A stretch of 64,000 bases of DNA from CAIMUX01 sp964473865 (GTDB taxonomy: Bacteria > Eisenbacteria > RBG-16-71-46 > CAIMUX01): positions 62,001 to 126,000 of the forward strand of contig CAYYQN010000001.1 in the NCBI GenBank assembly GCA_964473865.1, read 5' to 3'. The translations under genes and the position numbers were made by a program. Position 1 is the stretch's first letter. Every line of letters begins with the position of its first letter. The notes under the pieces were generated by a model, which was not told where the DNA came from, searched no databases, and saw only the letters and a program-made list of their open reading frames with translations. Of this stretch, positions 1 to 10,000 are shown piece after piece.

Positions 1-16
1 GTCTCTCCGCAACCAG

Positions 17-352
17 CTAGGTTTCCACCCCCCGAATGAGTTCGCCCAGCGCCTGGACATGACGCCGAAGCGCTGTCTTTCCTTTTCTGCTCAGGCTGTA
101 CCAGGATACCGGCTTGCGATCGACGAACTCCTTGCGCACCGTGACATAGCCACCGGCCTCCAGCTTCTGCAAGTGCGCCCCGAGGTTGCCGTCGGTTTCT
201 CCCAGGATCCCCTTCAGCCGCGAGAACGACAGCGCTCGGTATCGGGAGAGCAGGACGCAGATCCCCAACCTGGATCTGCGCTCCAGGAGCGGATCCAGTT
301 CCGGACAGACCGGCGGGCCGGCTTCCTCCCTCCTACTCGGTCCGTTTGGCAT
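17..352 (-). CDS. Winged-helix transcriptional regulator (HTH_34/MarR-like)
   Basis: The small protein (111 residues from the chosen start) is almost entirely one winged-helix domain. A helical stretch with SFSRLKGILGETDGNLGAHL gives the recognition region, and the wing is at GGYVTVRKEFVDRKPVSWYS. This arrangement is typical of small ArsR/MarR-like regulators annotated as 'winged helix DNA-binding domain, HTH_34'. It is the last gene of a leftward operon behind a membrane protein and a CPBP protease, and its 5' end overlaps the membrane protein gene by 20 nt. I chose the ATG at 352 because an upstream ATG would lie deep inside the neighbour. A start nearer the domain is possible, because AGGAGG-like sequence lies just after 352. 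It is a good candidate to bind the palindromes at 1772-1802 and autoregulate the operon (inference). Confidence 0.75.
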   Translation of the reverse strand: MPNGPSRREEAGPPVCPELDPLLERRSRLGICVLLSRYRALSFSRLKGILGETDGNLGAHLQKLEAGGYVTVRKEFVDRKPVSWYSLSRKGKTALRRHVQALGELIRGVET

Positions 353-902
353 TCGGAGACTTCCCGGAGAAGCCGGCCACGACCAACCCGGTGGCCACGC
401 ACAGTCCGAGGAGGGTCCAGGCATATCGCACTCGCAGGAGAGCCAGGGCCAGGTATCCCGCGGCCATCAGCACGGCCACCCAGCGCATCGGGGAGTCCAG
501 GTGAACGCCGGCAAGCCAGAAGCCCAGAATGAGCAGCAACAGGATCACCCGCCCCACAGCCTCGTGAGAGACGCCGCTGGGGAACAGGAATGCCGCCAGG
601 GCGATCACCAGCAGCATTCCGGCCCAATGTTGGATCTGGCGGGCAGACGCCTGCGTATCGAATTGCCCCAACCGCCGCCAGTACCCCCAGGCCAGAAAGC
701 CCGTGAGGACGAACGTCGCCGGAGCCGCGAACAGCCAGTACCAACCGGTCACGTGTGGCCGGAAGTCGATCAGGGCGAATCCCGGCACGGTGACGATCGC
801 CCACGGCAGGTAGATCCGGGCGGGAGAGGGGGTCCTCTGCGCCTCGTCGACAATCTTGCGCACATAGCCCAGGTCGTCTTCCAGCCGGACCGTGTCCTTC
901 AT
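333..902 (-). CDS. Polytopic membrane protein of unknown function
   Basis: The 189-residue protein has a short charged N-terminus followed by about six hydrophobic segments: near YLPWAIVTVPGFALI, WYWLFAAPATFVLTGFLAWG, WAGMLLVIALAAFLF, VILLLLILGFWLAGV and two close to the C-terminus. No catalytic motif is visible. The start at 902 is supported by AAGGAGG about 8 nt upstream; the longer open frame upstream lies inside the CPBP gene and is not expected to be translated. It sits between a CPBP-family protease and a HTH regulator, a common three-gene arrangement in which the membrane protein is co-transcribed with its regulator. The function is unknown. Confidence 0.7.
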   Translation of the reverse strand: MKDTVRLEDDLGYVRKIVDEAQRTPSPARIYLPWAIVTVPGFALIDFRPHVTGWYWLFAAPATFVLTGFLAWGYWRRLGQFDTQASARQIQHWAGMLLVIALAAFLFPSGVSHEAVGRVILLLLILGFWLAGVHLDSPMRWVAVLMAAGYLALALLRVRYAWTLLGLCVATGLVVAGFSGKSPNAKRTE

Positions 903-948
903 GGACCCCTCCTTGTGGATCTTTCGCATCTCTTCCCGAGACCGGCCA

Positions 949-1695
949 TCAGGGGCCGGACCGGTTGGAGAACAACGGAACGAGAACGTAGGCCACCAGG
1001 TTGTTTCCGGCGTGAAACAGCACCGCCGGGTAGAGGCTTCCGAACCGGAGGTAGAGACCTGCCGGGAGGAAAGACCACAGGAAGATGAACAAAAGGGTCC
1101 CCGGCCCGAAGTAGGCATGGACAGTCGTGAACACCAGAGCGGAGAGCGCCAGAGCGCGGCCCGCCCGCATGCCCTGACTGCGCAACATGCTGAGGAGGTA
1201 GCCCCGGAAGAGGATCTCCTCCATCAAGGGACCCAGGAGAACGGCGAAGCCGAAGATCAGCACCGCGTCCAGAAAGTGTTCGATCCGAACGTGGCCGCTC
1301 CTGGCAGAACCCGACCAGTACATCGGTAGCCCCCAGGCGGAGCCGGCCCGATCGATCACCGCATAGAGCCCCGCACCGGCCGCCACCGCCCCGATCGCCC
1401 AGAGCACGCTCCCGGGGCTCAGTCTGCCCCTGATCCCCACAGCCGCCCAGGTCAGGCCCGCTCGGCGCAGATTGCGTCCAAGGATGCCCACGGCCAGCAC
1501 GGAACCGGCCACATAGAGGACGATGGCCAGGATCGCCCCGTCGCTCAGGCCGAGCCGGGGGGCGATACCCATCGGATCTCCCCGGACGATCGCTCCGATC
1601 ACCCCGAGAAGCGCGGTACTGAACCCCAACCCGAGCCAGACCAGGCAGATCCATCGCCGGGGCAGGACCGGTCCGGACGTGACAGACGGCGACAT
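949..1695 (-). CDS. CPBP-family intramembrane glutamic endopeptidase
   Basis: This is a 248-residue multi-pass protein of the CAAX protease/bacteriocin-processing (Abi/CPBP) family. The diagnostic motifs are present: EEILFR at about 159-164 (motif 1, paired glutamates plus arginine), FTTVHAY with H193 (motif 2) and FHAGNN with H228 (motif 3), all embedded in hydrophobic helices. Members cleave prenylated or other membrane substrates, or self-immunity targets; the substrate here cannot be told. The start at 1695 follows GGAG with 5 nt spacing. It is the first gene of the operon continuing to the membrane protein (gap 46 nt) and the HTH regulator, behind a well-formed promoter at 1780-1808. Confidence 0.85.
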   Translation of the reverse strand: MSPSVTSGPVLPRRWICLVWLGLGFSTALLGVIGAIVRGDPMGIAPRLGLSDGAILAIVLYVAGSVLAVGILGRNLRRAGLTWAAVGIRGRLSPGSVLWAIGAVAAGAGLYAVIDRAGSAWGLPMYWSGSARSGHVRIEHFLDAVLIFGFAVLLGPLMEEILFRGYLLSMLRSQGMRAGRALALSALVFTTVHAYFGPGTLLFIFLWSFLPAGLYLRFGSLYPAVLFHAGNNLVAYVLVPLFSNRSGP

Positions 1696-1771
1696 CACCT
1701 CTCCCCAACACCGGCGACAAGCGGCCGGGACGGATCGGCTCCCGACGGATTGCCGGGGCATTTCCGCTTTC

Positions 1772-1808
1772 CACTCTGCAGAGTACTCTATTTTTCAGAG
1801 TGTGTCAA
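1772..1808 (-). promoter_or_regulatory. Sigma70-type promoter with overlapping palindromic operator
   Basis: On the minus strand TTGACA (1808-1803) and TACTCT (1785-1780) are separated by 17 nt, a near-consensus housekeeping promoter pointing at the CPBP gene. The -10 box is buried in dyad symmetry: ACTCTGCAGAGT at 1773-1784 is a perfect 12-nt palindrome, AGAGTACTCT at 1780-1789 is a second palindrome, and CACTCTG (1772-1778) pairs with CAGAGTG (1796-1802). This layout is typical of a repressor site, most simply for the HTH regulator encoded by the third gene of the operon. The regulator-site link is an inference. Confidence 0.65.
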
Positions 1809-1882
1809 GGCCAATCAAGCCCATCCGGCCGCCGTCCCCGGTTCGCCGCCGCTCTCCCCGCTTAGCCCGCGTTGTCCGCGTC

Positions 1883-3433
1883 CTACTCGTGCCTGGCCAC
1901 CACCCGGCGGACCGGCCTCGAGAACGCCAGCATGGCGAAGCCCGCGGAGAGACCGAGCACCGTCAGCATCATGAAGAAGCTGGTGTGCGGCATCTTCTCC
2001 CAGTAGGTGCCCAGGAACCCGGAAAGGTAGTTGCCGAAGAAGCTGGAAAGGAACCATATCCCCATCATCATCGAAACCATCCGAGCCGGAGCCACCTTGG
2101 TGACCAGCGACAGCCCGATCGGCGAGAGGTAGAGCTCTCCGATCGTGATGATGAAAGTCGTGCTGGCGAGCCACATGACATGCCGCCGCGTCTCTGGCGT
2201 CATCCCCTGCGCGGCCACGATCATGACGATGTAGGAAAGCCCCAGGATGAAGCAGCCGAGCGCCATCTTCTGTACGCTGTCGGGCTCCTTGCCGCGGCGC
2301 GCTTGCCGCGCCCAGAACATGTTCAAGAGCGGTGCAAAGACGCAGATCATGATCGGATTGAACGACTGAAACCAGGTCGAGGGCATCTGCCACCCGAAGA
2401 AGCTCCAGTTCGTGTTCTGGTCCGCCCAGAGCTGCATGGTGTTTCCCTGCTGCTCATAGCACCCCCAGAAGACGATGTTGAGGGCACAGAGCACACAGAG
2501 CGCCCCGACTCGCACCCGGTCGTCGTGGACCATCGAGCGCATCCACCGGGTGAACCACCAGACCACCGCTGCAACCACCGCGGCGAGGAAGAGCCACCGG
2601 ACCAGGACCGGAAGCAGACCAAGCAATGTCGGCACCAGGACGATGACGACGAGAAGGCCGATGAAGGTCCCGACGATGTACTGCGTGACGTAGCGTGCCG
2701 ATCTTGCACGATCATAGATCCGCGTCGAAGGCTCCTTGGCCAGGTACTTCTGTCCCCAGACATAGAGGATCAGGCCAAGCACCATCCCGACGCCGGCGGC
2801 GGCGAACCCATAGTGCCAGCCTACCTTCTGCCCGAGCGTGCCGCAGATGAGCGGTGACAGCATCGCGCCGAGGTTGATCCCCATGTAGAAGATGGTGAAT
2901 GCGCCATCCCGGCGGGAGTCGCCTTCCGCGTAGAGACCGCCGACTTGAGTGGAGATGTTCGGCTTGAACGCGCCGTTGCCGGCAATCAGGAACATGAGCG
3001 CCGGGAAGAAGAGGCGCTCGGAAGCCATCAGGAAGTGCCCGATGGCCATGAGAACGGCCCCGAGGACCACCGCCCGGCGCTGCCCCAGGATCTTGTCCGC
3101 CAGGAGCCCGCCGAAGAACGGCGTCAGGTAGACGAACGCGGTGTACAACCCATAGATCTGTGAGGAGAGCGGCTGAACCGCCAGCGGCCCGAAGATCGAT
3201 TCCAGTCCGTGTCTGAGTGCGGTGAAGCCCAGCACCCTCTGCCCAACGTCCGGATAGACAAAGAGGTGGTTCACCATGTAGAGCACGAGAAGGGAGCGCA
3301 TCCCGTAATAGCTCATCCGTTCCCACATCTCGGTGAAGAAGAGAACGAAGAGACCGACGGGATGTCCAAGGATGGTGCGCCCGCCGCCCGGAAGGGCCAC
3401 GGCGTTTCCGGGGGGGCTCGTTGAGAGGCTCAT
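1883..3433 (-). CDS. POT/PTR-family proton-dependent peptide transporter
   Basis: The 516-residue polytopic protein imports di- and tripeptides with protons at the inner membrane. The POT signature ExxER is present as EMWERMSYYGMR near residue 36, with HPVGLFVLFF just before it. The central PTR motif region, with FTIFYMGINLGAMLSPLICG, and about 14 hydrophobic helices match the family, which is usually 450-520 residues in bacteria. The start ATG follows GGAGATGCCGGC. It stands alone on its strand and is divergent from a prolyl oligopeptidase gene. A peptide importer beside a peptidase that cuts short proline peptides suggests peptide scavenging, but the two genes are not co-transcribed. Confidence 0.93.
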   Translation of the reverse strand: MSLSTSPPGNAVALPGGGRTILGHPVGLFVLFFTEMWERMSYYGMRSLLVLYMVNHLFVYPDVGQRVLGFTALRHGLESIFGPLAVQPLSSQIYGLYTAFVYLTPFFGGLLADKILGQRRAVVLGAVLMAIGHFLMASERLFFPALMFLIAGNGAFKPNISTQVGGLYAEGDSRRDGAFTIFYMGINLGAMLSPLICGTLGQKVGWHYGFAAAGVGMVLGLILYVWGQKYLAKEPSTRIYDRARSARYVTQYIVGTFIGLLVVIVLVPTLLGLLPVLVRWLFLAAVVAAVVWWFTRWMRSMVHDDRVRVGALCVLCALNIVFWGCYEQQGNTMQLWADQNTNWSFFGWQMPSTWFQSFNPIMICVFAPLLNMFWARQARRGKEPDSVQKMALGCFILGLSYIVMIVAAQGMTPETRRHVMWLASTTFIITIGELYLSPIGLSLVTKVAPARMVSMMMGIWFLSSFFGNYLSGFLGTYWEKMPHTSFFMMLTVLGLSAGFAMLAFSRPVRRVVARHE

Positions 3434-3602
3434 GCCGGCATCTCCACAGGTTTCGGTACCTTCGCGGCCGGGCCGGAGACGCAGTCTGCGCGTGCCGGAG
3501 GCGCCGCTGGCCCGACTACCGGCGACGAGACCCAGTCAGCCGGTGACGGACCCGGGGGATTCTACTATGCTGATCGGCGGTCCGCCACTCCGGGAGGAGC
3601 TG

Positions 3603-5843
3603 ATGTCTGGATTCGAGTTTCCCGTCCCGCGCCGGGCCCGGGTGCGGTATCGGTCCGGAATCGCCGCGGTCTTGCTGGCCGGGTTTGCCGCCGTTCCGCT
3701 CAACGTCCTGGTGTCCCGGTTCTCCACGGTCTGCCGGGCCGACCTGCCGGTACCCGCGGCGGCGATCGTCACTCCGGTCCGACCCGTCGTTGATGTCTAT
3801 CACGGAGACACGGTCACGGATGACTACCGCTGGCTGGAAAACGGGGGCGACCCCGAAGTCCAGGCCTGGAGCGAAGCGCAGAATCTCCGCTCCCGGGCCT
3901 TCCTCGATGCGATTCCCGGCCGGCCGGAGATCGCGAGGAGGATCACCGAGCTTCTCTCCTTCGAATCGGCTTCGTACGGCAGCCTGGTGGAGCGGGGGGG
4001 GCGGCTCTTCGCCGAGGAACGCAAGCCTCCTCGGGATCAGCCGGCGCTGGTGACGTTGCCCTCGGCCGACCGGCCGGGCGCGGCTCGCGTCATTGTCGAT
4101 CCGCTGGCAATCGATGCCACCGGCGGCACAAGCATGGACTGGTTTGTCCCCTCGCCAGACGGAACGCTGGTGGCAGTGTCTCTCTCGCAGGGGGGAAGCG
4201 AAGACGGCTCGGTTCGTGTCTTCGATGTCGTCAGCGGCCAGGAGTTGCCCGGCGGACCAGTGCCAAACGCGAATAGCGGCACCGCCGGCGGATCGCTGGC
4301 CTGGGCCGCGGATGGCCGGTCGTTCTGGTACACGCGCCATCCCCGGGAGGGCGAGGTCAAGGATGAGGATCTGGGCTTCTTCCAGGCCGTCCACCGGCAC
4401 CTGGTGGGCAGACCGGCGGCCGAGGACACCCCTTCCCTCCGCGAGGAGCTGCCGCGTACCGCCGAGAACTTCCTGGAGTCCAGCGACGACGGCCGGTTCG
4501 TGAGCGACCTCGTGCAGCTAGGCGACGGAGGCGACTTCGAGCTATTCCTGCTCGACACCGTGAAGGACACCTGGACAAAGATCGCGAGCTACGAGGACGA
4601 GGTGACCGCGGCGCGATTCGGCCCCGACGGCGCTTTGTGGCTGCTCGACCGCGGTGCGCAAGGTCGCGGACGGATTCTGCGCCTGGATCCCGGAGCGGCC
4701 AGTCTGACTGCGGCGACGGTCGTGGTCCCCGAAGGCGCGGCCATCATCGGTGGATTCGAGGTGACACGCGACCGCCTCTGGGTGATCGAACAGGCCGGCG
4801 GTCCGTCGCGTCTGCGACGCTACGACCGGGACGGAAGCGACCTCGGCGAGGTGCCAATCCCGCCCGTAACCTCCGTGTACGGTCTCACGCGCACGGAGGA
4901 CGGTTCGGTCCTCTTCCACCTTGAGGGCTATACCCGACCCGGTGGGTGGTTCCGCGCTGGGGCGGACGGCTCGGTGAGGCCCACGGCCCTCCAGGAGGCC
5001 TCTCCGGCTGACCTCTCCGCCGTGCAGGTGGTTCGCCTGGAGGCCATCTCCAAGGACGGAACGCGCGTCCCGCTCACGGTGCTGGTCCCTCCCGGGGCCG
5101 GGAAGGACGGCACCGCCCCCGCGCTGTTGACCGGGTACGGCGGATTCGAGATCAGCATGACCCCAGGCTTCTCTCGCGACCGCATTGCGTGGCTGGAGCA
5201 GGGATGCGTGTGGGCGGAGGCAAACCTGCGCGGGGGAGGGGAATTCGGTGAAGCCTGGCATCTGGCCGGCAATCTCATCCACAAGCAGAACGTCTTCGAT
5301 GACTTCCTCGCCTGCGCGGAGAAGCTGGTGGCCGATGGGTATGCCGACCCGGGGCGTCTTGCCATCCAGGGCGGCAGCAACGGAGGGCTCCTGGTCGGCG
5401 CGGCCCTGACGCAGCGTCCGGAGCTGTTCCGGGCGGTGGTGGCCGAGGTCGGCTACTTCGACATGCTTCGCTACGAAACCCGGCCGAACGGGCAATTCAA
5501 CAACACTGAGTACGGCACGGTGGGCAAAGCGGCCGAGTACCGGGCGCTGCGCGCCTACTCCCCCTATCACGCGGTGCGCGAGGGTGTGCGCTACCCGCCG
5601 ACGCTGTTCCTGACGGGAGCCAACGATCCGCGCGTCGACCCGTTGCACTCCCGGAAGATGGTGGCGCGACTGCAGGCGGTCGGTTCCGAGGCCTGGCTGC
5701 GCACCAGCGGCTCCACCGGCCACGGGATCGGCACGCCGCTCTCCGCGCGGATCGCGGAATCGGTCGACGTTCACGCGTTTCTCGACAAGAACCTCCAGGT
5801 GCACGATGGATCCGACAAGAGCGTCAAGGAGAGCTCCCGATAG
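3603..5843 (+). CDS. Prolyl oligopeptidase (peptidase family S9A)
   Basis: The 746-residue enzyme cleaves proline-containing short peptides. A hydrophobic N-terminal segment (about residues 20-40, GIAAVLLAGFAAVPLNVLV) suggests export or membrane anchoring. A beta-propeller occupies roughly residues 60-480 and the C-terminal alpha/beta hydrolase carries the triad: S592 in GGSNGG, D675 in GANDPRVDP and H707 in TGHGIG. Length and order match S9A enzymes such as Flavobacterium and Myxococcus prolyl endopeptidases. The start is set by GGGAGGAG a few nt before the ATG at 3603; the upstream in-frame extension overlaps the divergent transporter and is unlikely to be translated. A GC-rich hairpin follows the stop. 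Confidence 0.93.
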   Translation: MSGFEFPVPRRARVRYRSGIAAVLLAGFAAVPLNVLVSRFSTVCRADLPVPAAAIVTPVRPVVDVYHGDTVTDDYRWLENGGDPEVQAWSEAQNLRSRAFLDAIPGRPEIARRITELLSFESASYGSLVERGGRLFAEERKPPRDQPALVTLPSADRPGAARVIVDPLAIDATGGTSMDWFVPSPDGTLVAVSLSQGGSEDGSVRVFDVVSGQELPGGPVPNANSGTAGGSLAWAADGRSFWYTRHPREGEVKDEDLGFFQAVHRHLVGRPAAEDTPSLREELPRTAENFLESSDDGRFVSDLVQLGDGGDFELFLLDTVKDTWTKIASYEDEVTAARFGPDGALWLLDRGAQGRGRILRLDPGAASLTAATVVVPEGAAIIGGFEVTRDRLWVIEQAGGPSRLRRYDRDGSDLGEVPIPPVTSVYGLTRTEDGSVLFHLEGYTRPGGWFRAGADGSVRPTALQEASPADLSAVQVVRLEAISKDGTRVPLTVLVPPGAGKDGTAPALLTGYGGFEISMTPGFSRDRIAWLEQGCVWAEANLRGGGEFGEAWHLAGNLIHKQNVFDDFLACAEKLVADGYADPGRLAIQGGSNGGLLVGAALTQRPELFRAVVAEVGYFDMLRYETRPNGQFNNTEYGTVGKAAEYRALRAYSPYHAVREGVRYPPTLFLTGANDPRVDPLHSRKMVARLQAVGSEAWLRTSGSTGHGIGTPLSARIAESVDVHAFLDKNLQVHDGSDKSVKESSR

Positions 5844-5909
5844 GTGGAGGAAGCAGAAGCGGGCAAGGGATAGGGAGAAGCGGGAAAGGGTCAAGGACAG
5901 GTAGCAGGA

Positions 5910-5928
5910 GGGCCCGCTCCGCGGGCCC
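5910..5928. terminator. GC-rich hairpin between convergent genes
   Basis: GGGCCCGC (5910-5917) pairs perfectly with GCGGGCCC (5921-5928) around a 3-nt loop. It lies between the stop of the prolyl oligopeptidase gene and the stop of the convergent PEP-CTERM gene. No T-run follows on either side, so it is either a weak bidirectional terminator or a structure that works with Rho. Confidence 0.4.
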
Positions 5929-5981
5929 CTGCAGTCAGGCACGGTCGTGGTCGCGCCTTACGGGCGCGGTCGGGAACGCTG

Positions 5982-6698
5982 TTACGGGCGGCGCTTGCGC
6001 AGCCGCCAGCCGAGCGGCAGCAGTCCCAGCCCGAGAAGGGCAAAGGTGGCCGGCTCGGGAACCGGATCGACAGGAGTGCCGTCAGCTCGGAGCCCGGCCA
6101 CGGCGTCGATTTCTGCATCGCCATCCGCATAGGCGTAACTCGGATCAGGATTCCCGGGATTGCCCCAGGCGACTGAGGCGTACCGAAAGGTCTGACCCAC
6201 GCCCAACGTCCAGACGGTCGTGTAGCCATCCGCGATCGCCGGATCAGGATCCCAGCCCTGGTCGTAGAGCGTTTCGAGCGTTGCCTCTGTCCAGTTCACC
6301 TTGTCGTCGGACATGAAGACGTCGTACTCGAACGACTCCTCCAGGACCGGACCATGATCGATGATCGGGAAAACGACCAGCTTGTTCGCCTGCCCACCCA
6401 GGTCATACCACAGCCCGGCCGTTGCGTCGGCGGCAGAGCCGCTGCCGGCGCTGGTATCGTGGAGCCAGTAGTAGTCTCGCGCGTTTCCATACGAGGGAAG
6501 GCCGCCGTCGACGACGTAGCCATAGTTCGTTGGGTCAGGGGTGTACCCACCGCCTTCCGATCCCTGGAGATAGGTCCCGTAGATCAGACCAGCCGGATCG
6601 GCAAACGTTCCATTCACGATGGTTGCCGCACGGACGCCCGTGCTGCCGGCAAACAGGGCCAGGAAGCCAAGAAACAACAGCCGGGTCTTTGAACTCAT
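5982..6698 (-). CDS. PEP-CTERM sorting-domain protein
   Basis: The 238-residue exported protein begins with a classical signal peptide (TRLLFLGFLALFAGSTGVRA, cleavage expected after the last alanine). It ends with a PEP-CTERM tripartite signal: VPEPATFALLGLGLLPLG followed by WRLRKRRP. The PEP motif, hydrophobic helix and basic tail are the substrate signal of exosortase (EpsH/XrtA) systems. The mature region (about residues 25-205) is rich in Gly, Asp, Tyr and Trp and looks like an extracellular beta-sandwich, but I recognise no named domain. The start follows GGGAGGTGGACG. It has its own promoter at 6763-6792. No exosortase gene is in the window. Confidence 0.85.
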   Translation of the reverse strand: MSSKTRLLFLGFLALFAGSTGVRAATIVNGTFADPAGLIYGTYLQGSEGGGYTPDPTNYGYVVDGGLPSYGNARDYYWLHDTSAGSGSAADATAGLWYDLGGQANKLVVFPIIDHGPVLEESFEYDVFMSDDKVNWTEATLETLYDQGWDPDPAIADGYTTVWTLGVGQTFRYASVAWGNPGNPDPSYAYADGDAEIDAVAGLRADGTPVDPVPEPATFALLGLGLLPLGWRLRKRRP

Positions 6699-6762
6699 CG
6701 TCCACCTCCCAAGTCGGAGCGATCGGCACCGCCATTGATACCGTCAACTCATGATGAATATC

Positions 6763-6792
6763 ATCCTAACTTCTCATGCGACACAATGTCAA
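6763..6792 (-). promoter_or_regulatory. Sigma70-type promoter for the PEP-CTERM gene
   Basis: Reading leftwards, TTGACA (6792-6787) and TAGGAT (6768-6763) are spaced by 18 nt. This places transcription start about 60 nt upstream of the ATG at 6698. The surrounding 70 nt is visibly more AT-rich than the flanks. Confidence 0.55.
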
Positions 6793-7031
6793 CACGCAAT
6801 CAACGCGGGCTGCGGCGAATCCGAGGCCGCTTCTGTCGCGATAGCTCATCTCAGCATTCGAATCGATGCGGCACGCCTCAACCCTCTGGGTTGTGGCCGG
6901 AAGATTGGAGATGGGATGAGCCGCTCCGGGGGCCGAGATGACGGGCGCGCGAGGCGGCCCCCCAGGGGGCATTGGATTGGGTGAAGCGGAACGCTATCTC
7001 GTGGGGCACGGCGGACCGCCCTGCGGCCGGC
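6793..7031. other. Intergenic, no gene seen
   Basis: This gap lies between the PEP-CTERM promoter and the stop of the RND pump gene. No reading frame with a credible start and ribosome site is seen on either strand, and no clear hairpin-plus-T-run terminator was found. Confidence 0.4.
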
Positions 7032-10000
7032 TCAGCTTCTGGCCGGTTCCTCCCTGACGGCCCTGCGCTCCAGCCAGTGGTACAGGACGGGCAGGACCAG
7101 AAGGGTCAGCAGGGTCGAAGTGACGATCCCGCCCATGACGACGACCGCGAGCGGCTTCTGGATGTCCGCCCCTGAACCGGTGGCGTACAGCATCGGCAGG
7201 TGTCCGATGAAACTGGTCAGCGCCGTCATGAAGAGCGGCTTGAAGCGCAGGCGGCACCCCTCCAGCACGGTCTCGCCCGGCGTGCGCCCCGCATCCTGGA
7301 GCTGCTTGAAGAACGCCAGAAGCACCACCCCGTTTTGCACCGCGATCCCGAGCAGCACGATGAAGGCCACCGCCGCCGACACCGAGAGGTGCATGCGAAA
7401 CAGCACCGCCGCAACCACTCCGCCCACCAGGGCGAAGGGCAGGTTCAGCACCACCAGGCCGGCATTGCGCGCCGAGCCAAGCGCCGAGTACAGAAGGAAG
7501 AGAATCAGGAACAACGCAATCGGAACCACGACGGCGAGTTGTCGCATGGCCCGTTGCTGGTTCTCGAACTGGCCACCGTACTGGAGGAAGTATCCCGGCG
7601 GCAGCGAGGCCTCCAGCGGGGCAAGCTTCTCCTGCACCTCCGATACGAAACCGCCGAGATCTCGCCCGCGAACGTTCGCTTCCGCCACCACGCGGCGCAT
7701 TCCGTTCTCCCGGCTCACCTGGGATGGCGCCTCCCGGGTGACCACCCTCGCCACCTGCCCCAGCGGCACGCGCTCCCCTCCCGGAGCCGGGACGAGCAGG
7801 TTCTCCAGGTCAGCCAGTTCCCCCCGCGAATCCTCGCCCAACCGAACCCGCACCGAGAACCGCCGCTGTCCCTCCAGGAACGTGCCGACCACCCGCCCGG
7901 CCAGTCCGGCCTCCAAGACCTCGTTGACCTGTGAAGCATTGATCCCGTAACGCGCAATCGCCTCTCGGTCGATCTCCACGACCACTTCGTTCATCCCCGA
8001 GATCTGCTCCACTTTCACATCGCCGGCGCCGCGGACGTCTGAGAGCACGGCCGCCGCACGGTCGGCCAGCTGTTTCAACTCGTCCAGGTCCGGACCGAAG
8101 ATCTTGACCGCCAGGTCGCTCTTCACCCCCGAGATCAGTTCGTTCACCCGCAATGCAATCGGCTGCGAGAACGAGAACCGCAAGCCGGGGACGGCGGAGA
8201 TCTCGGCGTTCAGCGCCTCCACCAGCTCAGCCTTGGTGCGCCCGGTGCCCCACAGGTTGCGGGGCCGGAGCATGATGAAGAAGTCGCTCTGCTCGGGTCC
8301 CATCGGGTCCTCCGAGATCTCGGCCCGGCCGGTCTTCGTGACCACCGTGGCCACCTCGGGGAACTTCCGCACCCGCCGCTCGACTTCCTGCGCCACGGCC
8401 ACTGATCCCTCAAGCGAGGCGTTCGGCAGCCGGACCGCGTTGACTGCAATCGCCCCTTCGTCGAGCGCGGGAATGAACTCGGTGCCGAGATACGGGATCA
8501 GCCCGCACGAAAGGATGAGCACGGCCAGCGACAGGCCCAGGGTCGTCTTGGGCCGGGCCATGGCCCGCTCCAGGAGACGCAGATAGCCGTCGTGAAAACG
8601 CCGGACGAACCTGAACTCCCGCTCGGGACGCTGCGTCAGGAACAGCTCCGAGAGCACCGGCACGATGGTCAGCGCCACCAGAATCGAGCCCAGCAGGGCG
8701 AACAGCATGGTGAGCGCCAGAGGGCGGAACATCTTGCCCTCTACCCCCTGCAGCGTGAAGAGCGGAACCAGCACCAGCGCGATGATGAGCACCGAGAAGG
8801 TGACCGGCCGAGCCACTTCGGCCATCGCCTTGACCACGATCTCCCGCTTGCTCCGCGCTCCGGCATCCCCTCGAAGGAGGCCGTGCTCCGCGAGATGGCG
8901 GCGCGCGTTCTCCACCACCACAATGGTGGCATCGACCACCATTCCAACCGAGAATGCCAGCCCACCCAGGCTCATCAGGTTGGCCGAGAGCGCCGACGCC
9001 CCCATCACCAGAAACGTGATGACGAAGGTGATCGGCAGTGAGATCACAACGATGAGGGCCGTGCGCAGCTCCGCGAGGAACAGGAACAGCACCAGGATCA
9101 CGAGAAGACTTCCGACGAGGAGGGCATCCATCACCGTCTTGATGCACGCCTCGATGAGCGAGGTCCGGTCGTAGAAAACCGACAGCCGGGCCCCTTTCGG
9201 GAGCGCCGATTGTATCTTTGCCACCGCCGCCTGGACTCGCTCGACTACGGTCTTGGAGTTCTCGCCGCGGAGCATGATGACCATGCCGGCCACCGTTTCC
9301 CCCTGGCCGTCGCGCGTGACGGCCCCCTGGCGGGTCTCGGCGCCGATCCGGACCTCCGCAACGTCGCGCACGAACACCGGCGTACCGTCGTCCACTTTCA
9401 GGACCACCGCCCCGATGTCCTCCGGCGAGGTGAAGAGCCCGTGCCCGATGATGTAGACCTGCTCCCATCCCTTGACGATGTAGCCCGCCCCGGAGTTGGC
9501 GTTGTTGTTCTCGACCGCCTCCATCACCTCGCGCAGGGTGAGGCCGTACTTGACCAGGCGATCCGCGTGCACCTCGACCTGATACTGCCTGGCGAAGCCG
9601 CCGAAGCTGTTCACTTCGGTCACGCCGGGCACGCTGCGCAACTGCGGCGCGACCAGCCAATCCTGGATCGTCCGCCGCTCCATGGCGTCGAGACTGTCCC
9701 CCTCGACCGTGTACTGGTAGATCTCGCCCAGACCGGTGCTGAGCGGGGCCAGTTCCGGTTCCACTCCGACCGGCAGCGCGGCGCGCGCTCCCTGCAGGCG
9801 TTCAAAGACCAACTGTCGTGCAAAGTACGGATCAACCTCGTCCCGAAAGATCACCACCACCTGCGAAAGCCCCGCTCGCGAGAGCGAACGCACGAGCTGC
9901 ACTTTGGGCAGGCCGCCCATCTGCTGCTCGATCGGATAGGTGATGCGCTGTTCCACTTCCTCGGCGGAGAGGCCCTCGGCCTTGGTGAGAACCATGACCT

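Noticed and set aside
1523..2857. A 444-codon open frame on the plus strand
   Set aside because: Antisense to the CPBP protease promoter region and peptide transporter; charged, repetitive composition of a shadow frame.
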